From the NCBI GenBank assembly GCA_002049945.1, contig MVCT01000028.1, positions 1 through 10,336 of the forward strand: DNA of 10,336 nt, read 5' to 3'. Positions 1 through 6,933 of this stretch are shown in pieces (the stretch's first letter is position 1; every line of letters starts with the position of its first letter). Under the pieces are notes generated by a model. The model worked only from the letters and a program-made list of their open reading frames with translations. It ran no database searches and had not been told where the DNA came from. The translations under genes and the position numbers were made by a program. This DNA is from Candidatus Cloacimonas sp. 4484_140 (GTDB lineage: Bacteria > Cloacimonadota > Cloacimonadia > JGIOTU-2).

Positions 1-262
1 TATTTTCGATTATCTGAGCAGTCAGGGACCAATCCCTGACTGATATGTGTGTCATGGAATGGTCCATGACACCTCGAATGTTCTCAACTTAAGACATGCT
101 CTCCGACTCGCCTTCATCCGCCAGCTGGCGGACTACAGCGTAGTAGACATGTCTCAAGTCTCCAATTACTAAGACTACACGAGTCGGTCGCGAAGGGAAC
201 GACTCGGGTTTCGTTCACCCCGACTCATCTTTGCAAGCTGAGTCGTGTTTTATATATCCAAA
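1..262. repeat. 262-bp tandem repeat unit, copy 1
   Basis: First of two direct tandem units; the window may start inside a longer array. The unit is dense in inverted repeats: a 10-bp perfect stem with loop CCAA (19-42), a 10-bp perfect stem GTGTCATGGA/TCCATGACAC (49-72), an 11-bp arm pair with one mismatch (88-98 with 148-158), CCGACTCG (103-110) with CGAGTCGG (180-187), the 16-bp palindrome TCCGCCAGCTGGCGGA (117-132), ACTAC-AGC-GTAGT (132-144), and CGACTCA/TGAGTCG (221-245) followed by TGTTTT. No convincing open reading frame lies in it. The spacing and variety of hairpins suggest a structured RNA or a non-autonomous element, but the function is unknown. Confidence 0.93.
221..250 (+). terminator. 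terminator-like hairpin at the end of each 262-bp unit
   Basis: CGACTCA (221-227) pairs with TGAGTCG (239-245), and the inner CTT/AAG continues the stem after one mismatch, leaving a TGC loop. TGTTTTATATA follows. The T-tract is short, so termination is only possible, not certain. The same structure recurs at 483-512 in copy 2. Confidence 0.35.
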
Positions 263-524
263 TATTTTCGATTATCTGAGCAGTCAGGGACCAATCCCTG
301 ACTGATATGTGTGTCATGGAATGGTCCATGACACCTCGAATGTTCTTAACTTAAGACATGCTCTCCGACTTGCCTTCATCCGCCAGCTGACGGACTACAG
401 CGTAGTAGACATGTCTCAAGTCTCCAATTACTAAGACTACACGAGTCGGTCATGAAGGGAACGACTCGGGTTTCGTTCACCCCGACTCATCTTTGCAAGC
501 TGAGTCGTGTTTTATATATCCAAA
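263..524. repeat. 262-bp tandem repeat unit, copy 2
   Basis: Matches copy 1 over 262 bases without indels and with five substitutions: positions 85/347, 109/371, 128/390, 190/452 and 191/453. All five are transitions with C or G in copy 1 and T or A in copy 2. Position 390 breaks one pair of the 16-bp palindrome (379-394), while 371 turns a C-G pair into a possible wobble. A 13-base stub at 525-537 repeats the start of the unit with one mismatch and then diverges, so the array ends here, 70 bp upstream of gcvH. Confidence 0.93.
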
Positions 525-607
525 TATTTTCAATTATTATTGACATAAAATCCTGATGCTATTTTTCAAGCTCAAAATATTATAAATCTTCATACAAAGG
601 AGCTTTT

Positions 608-985
608 ATGGTAAAAGATGAACTTTTATATACAGAAACCCATGAATGGATCAGGATTGACGGCAAGATAGCCACAATGGGAATCACGGATTATGCTCAA
701 AAAGAACTTGGCGATATTGTGTACGTAGAGCTTCCTGAAGTAGATAGCGAGCTTTCTACCGGTGATATACTGGCAACTGTGGAAGCAGTGAAAGCTGTTG
801 AAGAAATATACATTCCGGTTGGCGGCATAATCGTAGAAGTGAACGAGCAGCTTGCCGACTCCTCCGATCTTATGAATGCTAGTCCCTATGACGAAGGATG
901 GATCGCAAAATTTGAAATCTCCAGCAAAGATGATCTCGAGGGCTTAATGAATGCTGAAGAATACAAGAAATTAATTGGTGAATAA
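608..985 (+). CDS. gcvH: glycine cleavage system H protein (lipoyl carrier)
   Basis: GcvH is the cytosolic lipoyl-carrier protein that shuttles the methylamine intermediate between the P, T and L proteins of the glycine cleavage system; in some bacteria it also serves lipoyl relay. The 125-residue length is typical. Residues THEWI (11-15), GITDYAQKELGDIVYVELP (25-43) and the lipoylation motif VEAVKAV (58-64) are family hallmarks, with the modified lysine at K62; the usual motif is VESVKA. The GDI and ASPYDEGW segments are also characteristic. The start is well supported: AAAGGAG at 596-602 lies 5 nt before the ATG. No gcvT, gcvP or lipoate ligase gene is next to it, so it is monocistronic here, ending at the terminator at 1018-1056. 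It is intact, with no sign of damage. Confidence 0.96.
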   Translation: MVKDELLYTETHEWIRIDGKIATMGITDYAQKELGDIVYVELPEVDSELSTGDILATVEAVKAVEEIYIPVGGIIVEVNEQLADSSDLMNASPYDEGWIAKFEISSKDDLEGLMNAEEYKKLIGE

Positions 986-1017
986 TTATAGAATAATCAT
1001 TTTCCCCCCTTACACTT

Positions 1018-1056
1018 AAGAAGGCCTCTCCGTCCCCCTGGAGGGTCTTCTTTTTT
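1018..1056 (+). terminator. intrinsic terminator of gcvH
   Basis: The arm AAGAAGGCCTCTCC (1018-1031) pairs with GGAGGGTCTTCTT (1040-1052) over 13 base pairs, with one wobble and one bulged T. The loop is GTCCCCCT and the T-run reaches 1056. It lies 32 bp after the gcvH stop and is oriented correctly for it. Confidence 0.85.
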
Positions 1057-1122
1057 ATGTTCCTTTTAGTTATGGGTTTGTAGATATAAAATACATAAAA
1101 TCTGAGATGCACCAAAGCACAT

Positions 1123-1153
1123 GAATATCCAATATCGAACAAGGAATATCCAA
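1123..1153 (-). repeat. 31-bp dispersed repeat, minus-oriented copy
   Basis: On the minus strand it contains TTGGATATTC twice with a 21-bp period, so it is itself about 1.5 copies of a 21-mer. It matches 1680-1710 on the plus strand at 28 of 31 positions. The two copies face opposite ways across about 525 bp. Confidence 0.85.
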
Positions 1154-1186
1154 TTTCCATTTATCTCGGCGTCCTGTCAGGGCGTA

Positions 1187-1202
1187 TCCGCCAGCTGGCG
1201 GA
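1187..1202. repeat. 16-bp palindrome, third occurrence
   Basis: The perfect palindrome TCCGCCAGCTGGCGGA is identical to 117-132 and differs at one base from 379-394. It is GC-rich in an AT-rich surround. It is preceded by CCTGTCAGGGCGTA (1173-1186) and followed nine bases later by CCTGTCACGGCGTA (1212-1225), a 13/14 direct repeat. Confidence 0.9.
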
Positions 1203-1679
1203 GAAGACTGACCTGTCACGGCGTAGTGAAACGGAGACGGAAGCATAGCAAAGAATGAAATTCTTTGTCCCTATTATCATTTTCATCATATCAATGTTTC
1301 GCCATATCGATGAAACTCTTAAATTCCGAACTTTTTATTTCTCTGTAATTTGGTGCAATCAATATATTATTTCTCCGTCTTTAAAAAAATCTTTTATTTA
1401 CCAATTATTGTTTTATTGTTTGGGGAATTGTTCGGCTAATTTTTTTCTTTTCACTCAATTTTTTGTTACTGAATCCCTTTACATGCAAGATAATCTTTAA
1501 CTTGATTTGTATATTCTAGTGTCATGTCAAGCTTCGATTGGAAATGATCATTGAATTTTAACATTACTTATATTGCATTCTCCTCGGATATGAGAAGGTT
1601 AGTTTACCCCGTGAATCATTAGTATTTCATCTTTTTATATTATTCTTTATCATACTTTTCTTCCGTTCTACTTCATCAG

Positions 1680-1710
1680 TTGGATATTCCGTGTTCGACA
1701 TTGGATATTA
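1680..1710 (+). repeat. 31-bp dispersed repeat, plus-oriented copy
   Basis: Partner of 1123-1153, with three mismatches. It shows the same internal 21-bp period, with TTGGATATT at both ends. It lies 30 bp beyond the stop codon of the MFS gene, in that gene's 3' flank. Confidence 0.85.
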
Positions 1711-1740
1711 CAAACTCATTTCTTTAAAGTGTCATGTCTA

Positions 1741-2985
1741 TTACTTTTTCTCTGCAACTTTCACAAAAGAATAACACATTCCCACAATCACTCCTATCAA
1801 ACACAAAGCAATTCCAACTCCGAAGGTGTCAGCAAAAAATCCCATAAGAGGTGACAGGATCGCAATAAAAATCGTCTTAAGCTGCGATTCAACCGATAAT
1901 CCTGTCGCCATAATTTTGGCATCAATATTTTCACTTATGAAACCCACATTCATAGGTCGTCTTAAATTTTGAAGCGAATACAAGAGCACAAATAACAGTA
2001 TCGCTAAAATCCGAACATCAAAGTAGGTTGCAACTCCAGCGATGATTACAGCGCTCACTCCGAGCATGTAGCTTATATTGATGGCACGAGCAATTGATTT
2101 GAATTTATTTGAGAATGCCTGAGCTTTTCTTGAAGAATAGGAGGTTATAAGGAATAAAATAAAATAGGTCACGGAAATGATAATAGTGCTTCTTCTATCT
2201 TCCATACTTACAAGGATTGGAATGGACAGCGCAAAGGTTTTCAGAATGGGTTGTAGATAATCTTTTACGGTTTTGAACAATCCATCAAAACTGGCGGAAT
2301 TGAAAAATGCACGGAGCAACATCGGATTTTTGAACATCGATAAAAAATTTTGTATTGTGCCTCTGAAATTGTATAGAACACCTTTCCAGAATGATGTATT
2401 CTCAATCCTTGAGATGACGCCATTGAGAGATTTTGGATATGAGATCATAAGCAACAAGCCCAGAATATATGGCACGACCGATGCGATGAACACGATCCTA
2501 TAACTCTCAGCAAAAAATACAAGGGCGCCTGCAATGAGTGCGGAAATCGCAGAACCAAATTGTGATGCTCCGCGGGTATGTCCATAGTAATCAACTTTGC
2601 AGTCCAGGATGCCGCTCATTTTAAGATAATCAAGGATCATTGCTTTATGAGTGCCTGAGCGGAATGCCTCCCCAAAAGCGAATAATATCATTGCGATCGT
2701 ATACAAGCCGAAGCTTTGAAAAAAGTAAAAAATCATGAATGAGAAAATATAAGATGTAAAAGCAAGGATCATTGAAAGCTTTCGTCCGTAACTGTCTGCA
2801 AAAAATCCGGTCGGGATTTCAAGAATTCCTGTTGCTATTTCACGAATGGAAAACAGTGTCCCTATCTGCAAAAAGGAAAATCCCATTTCCCTGAAGAAGA
2901 GAATAATGAAAGGATCGAAAAACCTGAGATTTTTCAGAAATCCGTAAGAGCAAAATTTGTAATATTGCAAATTTTTAAGGATCAT
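1741..2985 (-). CDS. major facilitator superfamily (MFS) transporter
   Basis: An integral inner-membrane permease of 414 residues, the usual MFS size, with hydrophobic segments throughout that fit about 12 helices. Between the second and third helices it has the MFS motif A in the form GFFADSYGRK (60-69), preceded by LEIPTG, which is common in DHA1-like drug or metabolite exporters. A charged loop (about 185-215) separates the two halves. The substrate cannot be told from sequence. It is the last gene of the folP-cdaA-coaE block: its ATG lies 14 bp after the coaE stop with no clear Shine-Dalgarno sequence, which suggests translation dependent on the upstream gene. I see no convincing intrinsic terminator just downstream. 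Start alternatives further inside would remove the first helix, so the first ATG is preferred. Confidence 0.85.
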   Translation of the reverse strand: MILKNLQYYKFCSYGFLKNLRFFDPFIILFFREMGFSFLQIGTLFSIREIATGILEIPTGFFADSYGRKLSMILAFTSYIFSFMIFYFFQSFGLYTIAMILFAFGEAFRSGTHKAMILDYLKMSGILDCKVDYYGHTRGASQFGSAISALIAGALVFFAESYRIVFIASVVPYILGLLLMISYPKSLNGVISRIENTSFWKGVLYNFRGTIQNFLSMFKNPMLLRAFFNSASFDGLFKTVKDYLQPILKTFALSIPILVSMEDRRSTIIISVTYFILFLITSYSSRKAQAFSNKFKSIARAINISYMLGVSAVIIAGVATYFDVRILAILLFVLLYSLQNLRRPMNVGFISENIDAKIMATGLSVESQLKTIFIAILSPLMGFFADTFGVGIALCLIGVIVGMCYSFVKVAEKK

Positions 2986-2999
2986 GTTACTATTTCAGG

Positions 3000-3593
3000 T
3001 CATTCTTTATTTGTAATTTGCTCCCAGACGAATTCTACTTGTGCGTTAAGCTCTTCAATTGAATTGTTATTTTTTATGATAAAATCCACATCCTCATCAG
3101 AGAATTCCTGCTGAGCTCGAATACGGTTCTGAGCTTCTTCATAGGAAAGATTTGTATGTTGCATCAGTCGTTCAATTCTTGTTTTTTCAGAAGCTATAAC
3201 AAGAATAACAAGGTCGCAAATCACATTCATATCCCATTGCAAAAGCAACGCAGCATCGATCGCAAGCATTGGATCGGAACTTTCATCAATCCTCTTTAAT
3301 ATCTCATTTATGAGAGGCGGATGCACAATTGCATTCAGTTCATGAAGTTTCTGCTTGTCTTGAAAAACGATCCTTCCGAGCTTTTTTCTATCAATGTCGC
3401 CATCATTCAAAATTGAATCTCCAAAGCATGAAATTATCTGGTTTTTTATTGATTCATCTCGTAATATTTCATGACCAATTTCGTCAGCATCGATAACAGG
3501 TACACCTTTGTTTATAAAAAAATCCGCAACGGCAGATTTGCCTGAAGCAATCCCTCCCGTGATTCCGATAATAATCTTTTTATTCGAATTCAT
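3000..3593 (-). CDS. coaE: dephospho-CoA kinase
   Basis: CoaE phosphorylates the ribose 3'-OH of dephospho-CoA with ATP, the last step of coenzyme A synthesis, in the cytosol. The 197-residue length is normal. The P-loop GGIASGKS (13-20, K19 and S20 binding phosphate), the VIDADEIGHE segment (33-42), IVHPPL and LLLQW are typical of the family, and the lid-like part with RIERLMQH follows. It overlaps the end of cdaA by 14 bp in another frame: the cdaA end reads ATGGATGAATTC and coaE starts at the second ATG. No strong ribosome binding site is visible, so coupling to cdaA is likely. The gene is intact. Confidence 0.95.
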   Translation of the reverse strand: MNSNKKIIIGITGGIASGKSAVADFFINKGVPVIDADEIGHEILRDESIKNQIISCFGDSILNDGDIDRKKLGRIVFQDKQKLHELNAIVHPPLINEILKRIDESSDPMLAIDAALLLQWDMNVICDLVILVIASEKTRIERLMQHTNLSYEEAQNRIRAQQEFSDEDVDFIIKNNNSIEELNAQVEFVWEQITNKE

Positions 3594-4323
3594 CCATCAA
3601 TGTCTGTGTTAGTATATCAATGGATACATTTGATTTCATAGTGCCGTTCTTGGCAGTGGAAATTTTCCCAGTCTCTTCGGACACAACTATGACGAATGCA
3701 TCGGTTTGCTCGGAAATTCCGATCGCAGCTTGATGCCGTGTCCCATATTTTTGAACATACTTTGTTTGATTAGTAAGCGGCAAGATCACTTTTGCGGCGA
3801 CAATTCTATTATCTTTGATTACCATCGCCCCATCATGAAGAACAGTCCTTTTATTGAAAATAGTCAGGATAAGTTTTTCCGAAATTTTAGCATCGACGAC
3901 TTCACCAGTTACAACATAATCGTCTAAACCAACTTTTTCAACGAGCACAAAGATACCGCCGATCTTACTGTATGACATAGAACGTATTGTATTAAGCAGC
4001 TCTGTAAAGCGATACTCTGACTTCTGGGGAAACAATGATCTGACAAAAGGTTTCTGTCCGAATTTGATAAGTGCAGAACGTATCTCCGGCTGAAAAAGCA
4101 CAACCAGTGCGATAGCCCAGATATCCCGTATGATACGAACGATAGAACCAAGAAGTGTCAGGTTGAGAAGCTCGGCGACAAAATAGATTATCACAACCAG
4201 TATGAGTCCCCACACGATCTGATAAGTCTGTGAACCGTGCACGAGAAGTATTATCCTATAGATAATATAGGCGACAACTAAAATATCTAAGACATCTAAA
4301 ATATTCGGAACTAAAAAACTCAT
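3580..4323 (-). CDS. cdaA: membrane diadenylate cyclase CdaA (c-di-AMP synthase), RHQ variant
   Basis: CdaA makes the second messenger c-di-AMP from two ATP. The 247-residue protein has three N-terminal membrane helices (about 8-28, 36-54, 60-78), the LFQPEIR linker (76-82) and a cytosolic DisA_N (DAC) domain. The catalytic motif DGA is present at 164-166 (LHDGAMVI), and GTRHQAAIGISE (194-205) and VSEETGKIS (214-222) are in place. The usual RHR motif reads R196-H197-Q198; the codon is CAA, one transition from CGA (Arg). It follows folP with an ATGA overlap and has no ribosome binding site of its own, so it is probably translationally coupled. The CdaR (YbbR) and glmM partners usual in Firmicutes are not adjacent; a folP-cdaA pairing is, as I recall, known from other phyla. 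Identity is sure; activity depends on the Gln being tolerated. Confidence 0.94.
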   Translation of the reverse strand: MSFLVPNILDVLDILVVAYIIYRIILLVHGSQTYQIVWGLILVVIIYFVAELLNLTLLGSIVRIIRDIWAIALVVLFQPEIRSALIKFGQKPFVRSLFPQKSEYRFTELLNTIRSMSYSKIGGIFVLVEKVGLDDYVVTGEVVDAKISEKLILTIFNKRTVLHDGAMVIKDNRIVAAKVILPLTNQTKYVQKYGTRHQAAIGISEQTDAFVIVVSEETGKISTAKNGTMKSNVSIDILTQTLMDEFE

Positions 4324-5525
4324 GGGTGTATATTTTTTATAGCATCAATTATTTGAGCAAGTTTTTTATGTGGTCCTACTTCGTGAACTCTGATAATATT
4401 TGCTCCTTGCATGATTGCATAAGCATGGGCTCCGAGTGTGCCTTCAAGGCGTTCTTCCTTTTCGGTTTTCAAGATCCAGCCGATAAAACTTTTATTGGAG
4501 CACCCAATAAGAACTGGCTTATCAAGGCATTTGAATTCTGCAAGCTTATGGATTATTTCAAAATTATCTACTATACGTTTACCAAACCCCATTCCTGGAT
4601 CAATAATAATCTGGTTGGCAGGAATATTCGCCTTTTCAGCAATAGTAATCGATTTCGACAAATACTGTAAAATTTCCTCGATCACGTCATCATAAATGGG
4701 ATCTTTCTGCATATCCTTGGGTGTACCTTTGATGTGCATCACGACAACTGCAATATCATTATACCGAGCAATAGTTTCTGCCATGTGTGGATCGAACTGC
4801 AAACCGCTGATGTCGTTAACCATCCTGACTCCTTCATCCAGTGCAGCTTTTGCAACTTCTGCCTTATAGGTATCGATGGAGAGCGGGACATCAAATCTTT
4901 GTATGGCTTTACTGATGATCGGCAGAACCCGTTCGAGTTCCTCCTGAACATTTACCTTCTCAGAAAAGGGACGAGTCGATTCTCCGCCAATATCAATAAT
5001 ATCTGCGCCTTCGTTCACCATCTTTTCTATCTGACGCATTGCAGCATCAAATGAATTGTATTTCCCCCCATCGTAGAAAGAATCCGGCGTAACATTTAGC
5101 ACTCCCATTATGTGAGTTCTGTTCAGTGTTAAGGTTTGGTCGCCGGCTTTAAAGGTGTATGGTAATTTCTTTTCTTCAATTTCAAGGAGCTTTTGTAGGC
5201 GTGTGATTATCTGAGGGATCTCAAAAATATCCTGAAAGGAGAGCTTTTTGATAAGCAGATGTATCATTTTCAGATTACCAAGAATAATAACATCAGAACG
5301 TTCCACTTTTCCGTTCACAACCCCTCGCGATACTGCTGCATCTCCGCCAATACTAAGCATATCCTGCTTGATGATATTTGCAGCTCCTAATTTTATATCC
5401 TTTAATTTAATCGCCAGACAATGAGATTTCTCATACATTGATTCAATTCCGTGAGAAGTTACGCCAATGCGTCTAAGCTCAGCGATGCAATCATCAGCTC
5501 TTCGTAATGAAAGAATTCTATCCAT
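4320..5525 (-). CDS. folP: dihydropteroate synthase with N-terminal extension
   Basis: FolP condenses 6-hydroxymethyl-dihydropterin pyrophosphate with p-aminobenzoate in folate synthesis. The C-terminal TIM-barrel carries all core motifs: MGVLNVTPDSF (140-150), GGESTRP (180-186), SIDTYK (216-221), ND (237-238), DPGMGFGK (309-316), SNKSF (343-347) and RVHEV (379-383). Residues 1-130 form an extra domain with KQDMLSIGGDAAVSRG, which I recall from long FolP proteins of Clostridia and Thermotogae; classical FolP has about 280 residues. The start at 5525 is preferred because AGGAT (5533-5537) lies 7 nt upstream. The upstream in-frame GTG at 5552 would put the start inside a hairpin and lacks such a site. 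It ends in the ATGA overlap with cdaA and probably heads the four-gene operon. Confidence 0.95.
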   Translation of the reverse strand: MDRILSLRRADDCIAELRRIGVTSHGIESMYEKSHCLAIKLKDIKLGAANIIKQDMLSIGGDAAVSRGVVNGKVERSDVIILGNLKMIHLLIKKLSFQDIFEIPQIITRLQKLLEIEEKKLPYTFKAGDQTLTLNRTHIMGVLNVTPDSFYDGGKYNSFDAAMRQIEKMVNEGADIIDIGGESTRPFSEKVNVQEELERVLPIISKAIQRFDVPLSIDTYKAEVAKAALDEGVRMVNDISGLQFDPHMAETIARYNDIAVVVMHIKGTPKDMQKDPIYDDVIEEILQYLSKSITIAEKANIPANQIIIDPGMGFGKRIVDNFEIIHKLAEFKCLDKPVLIGCSNKSFIGWILKTEKEERLEGTLGAHAYAIMQGANIIRVHEVGPHKKLAQIIDAIKNIHP

Positions 5526-5545
5526 TTTTATCATCCTATAAAGAA

Positions 5546-5567
5546 AGCCCACAGACGAATGTGGGCT
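5546..5567 (-). terminator. intrinsic terminator or attenuator after the aminotransferase
   Basis: A perfect 8-bp stem AGCCCACA/TGTGGGCT with a 6-base loop. On the minus strand it is followed by TTTCTTTATA, a broken T-tract. It lies 22 bp beyond the aminotransferase stop and only about 20 bp before the folP start, so it either separates the two units or lets partial read-through into the folP operon. No folP promoter fits in the remaining space. Confidence 0.7.
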
Positions 5568-5589
5568 AATATTAATAAGTTACATGACT

Positions 5590-6804
5590 TTATTTTGAGT
5601 GTTCTCTTATCACTGCTGCAAGACGTTTCACACCTTCGACTATTTGATCTTCGGTTGCATAAGAGAAGTTTATTCTCATAACATCATGTCCAGAACCATC
5701 GCAGTGGAATGCAGAACCGACCACATAGGCGATGTTTTTGCCGACAGCTTTATAAAACATCTCGTCAGTGTTAATGCCCATATGTTCTGCCACGCGAACA
5801 AAGAGGAATAACCCACCTTCCGGCTTCGTCCAGGTAACACCTTTAGGCATATATTTTTCAAACGCATCGAGCATGATATCACGCTTTCTGCAATACATTA
5901 TCTTGATCTTATCAATATTCTTATCCAAATATCCCTTTTCCATGAATCTGCCGATAATACGCTGCGAAAAGGTAGGTGGACATAAATCTGTTGATTGCTT
6001 GGCAACTACGAGTTTTGTGATAACTTCCGGCGGTGCGATGACCCAGCCGATGCGGAAACCTGGAGCAAATATTTTTGAGAATGTTCCAAGCAAAATGACA
6101 CGTCCATCATTATCCAGACTATAGATCGTAGGAACATCTTCACCTTCAAAACGCAGCTCTCGATAAGGACTATCTTCTAAAATAATGAGTTCATATTCTC
6201 GAGCAAGTTCCAGAATTTCATATCGCCTTTTCAAGCTCATGGTTATACCTGCGGGATTCTGAAAATCAGGTACAATGTAGATGAATTTCGGTTTATTACC
6301 GCTGTCATTTAACACCTTTAGTTCTTCTCGAAGTAACTTCGAGCTTTTTCCCTCTTCATCCAGAGGAACACCTATCATCTCGGCACCGTATGCATTAAAT
6401 GCACCAAGACCACCCACATAGGAAGGAAGCTCAACGATGACCGGATCGCCGGGATCTATAAAAATTTTTGAGACAAGGTCCAATCCCTGCTGTGATGAGG
6501 TAGTAACAAGTAGATTTTCGTCCTTGATGTCCATTCCATTTTTTTTGGAATGCTTTATCAATTCAGCCCTAAGTACAGCATCTCCCTCTGTGGAACAATA
6601 CTGAAGCGCTATTTTTCCTTCTTTATCCAATACCTCGTCAACTACTTCCTTCACTTCTTTAACTGGAAATGACTCCGGTGAGGGAAGCCCGCCGGCAAAA
6701 GAGATTATTTCGGGTTTTGCAGTTAATTTCAGGAGTTCACGAATAACTGATTTCTTCATTCTCTTTGCGTTTATAGAAAATAGCTCATCAAAATTTATAG
6801 GCAT
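5590..6804 (-). CDS. PLP-dependent aminotransferase, fold type I (LysN / 2-aminoadipate-like)
   Basis: A cytosolic class I/II aminotransferase moving an amino group between an amino acid and a 2-oxo acid. With the start at 6804 it has 404 residues. Visible active-site residues are N183 (DFQNPAG), D211 and Y214 (EDSPY), the Schiff-base lysine K244 in GTFSKIFAPGFRIGW, R251, and the carboxylate-binding R377 (MRINFS). The FAGGLPSPESFP opening and the QY-STEG segment fit the branch containing LysN, aromatic and MocR-like aminotransferases, but without a DNA-binding domain. The substrate is uncertain: 2-aminoadipate, aromatic or branched-chain amino acids are all possible. The start at 6804 has GAGGAG (6811-6816) 6 nt upstream. 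An in-frame ATG at 6852 would add 16 Lys-rich residues and has no site. It is divergent from the nitroreductase and followed by the hairpin at 5546-5567. Confidence 0.92.
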   Translation of the reverse strand: MPINFDELFSINAKRMKKSVIRELLKLTAKPEIISFAGGLPSPESFPVKEVKEVVDEVLDKEGKIALQYCSTEGDAVLRAELIKHSKKNGMDIKDENLLVTTSSQQGLDLVSKIFIDPGDPVIVELPSYVGGLGAFNAYGAEMIGVPLDEEGKSSKLLREELKVLNDSGNKPKFIYIVPDFQNPAGITMSLKRRYEILELAREYELIILEDSPYRELRFEGEDVPTIYSLDNDGRVILLGTFSKIFAPGFRIGWVIAPPEVITKLVVAKQSTDLCPPTFSQRIIGRFMEKGYLDKNIDKIKIMYCRKRDIMLDAFEKYMPKGVTWTKPEGGLFLFVRVAEHMGINTDEMFYKAVGKNIAYVVGSAFHCDGSGHDVMRINFSYATEDQIVEGVKRLAAVIREHSK

Positions 6805-6901
6805 TTTCAGCTCCTCATCTGTTTTTTTTGTATCCATCTTGTTTTTCCCCATTTGATGTCAAGTTAAATTCTATAGATTTTTTATGATTTTTTGCGATAC
6901 T

Positions 6902-6933
6902 AATATAGTAACTCGAAACAATCATATTGACAA
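6902..6933 (-). promoter_or_regulatory. candidate sigma-70 promoter for the aminotransferase
   Basis: On the minus strand TTGTCA (6928-6933) is followed after 17 bp by TACTAT (6905-6910), with TATATT overlapping just beyond. Its -35 overlaps the -35 of the opposite promoter. Predicted by eye only. Confidence 0.35.

Larger units (their letters stand above)
1057..1740. other. gene-free AT-rich intergenic region with dispersed repeats
   Basis: About 680 bp between the gcvH terminator and the MFS stop. The only plus-strand frame of any length (1255-1500, 81 codons) is Phe/Ile-rich because the DNA is T-rich; it has no ribosome binding site and no family resemblance. The stretch carries the 16-bp palindrome at 1187-1202, a 14-bp direct repeat around it, the inverted 31-bp pair at 1123-1153 and 1680-1710, and the 11-bp direct repeat AGTGTCATGTC at 1518-1528 and 1728-1738. 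It looks like an accumulation of small repeat elements rather than a decayed gene that I can name. Confidence 0.7.

Noticed and set aside
1..537. CRISPR array
   Set aside because: The units are 262 bp and identical throughout, with no short repeat/unique spacer alternation and no cas genes.
540..565. TTGACA with TGCTATTTT as a gcvH promoter
   Set aside because: The spacer is 14 bp, too short for sigma-70. The -35-like hexamer may still be real, but no matching -10 was found.
525..607. Glycine riboswitch upstream of gcvH
   Set aside because: The 70-bp space is too short and shows no paired aptamer-like core.
879..1160. Minus-strand 93-codon frame overlapping the gcvH end
   Set aside because: It runs through the gcvH 3' end and its terminator; its start is only the translated 31-bp repeat.
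1255..1500. Plus-strand 81-codon reading frame
   Set aside because: T-rich DNA gives Phe/Ile-rich translation, there is no ribosome binding site, and no family features are visible.
5526..5552. GTG at 5552 as the folP start
   Set aside because: It lies in the 5546-5567 hairpin and has no binding site, whereas the ATG at 5525 has AGGAT at good spacing.
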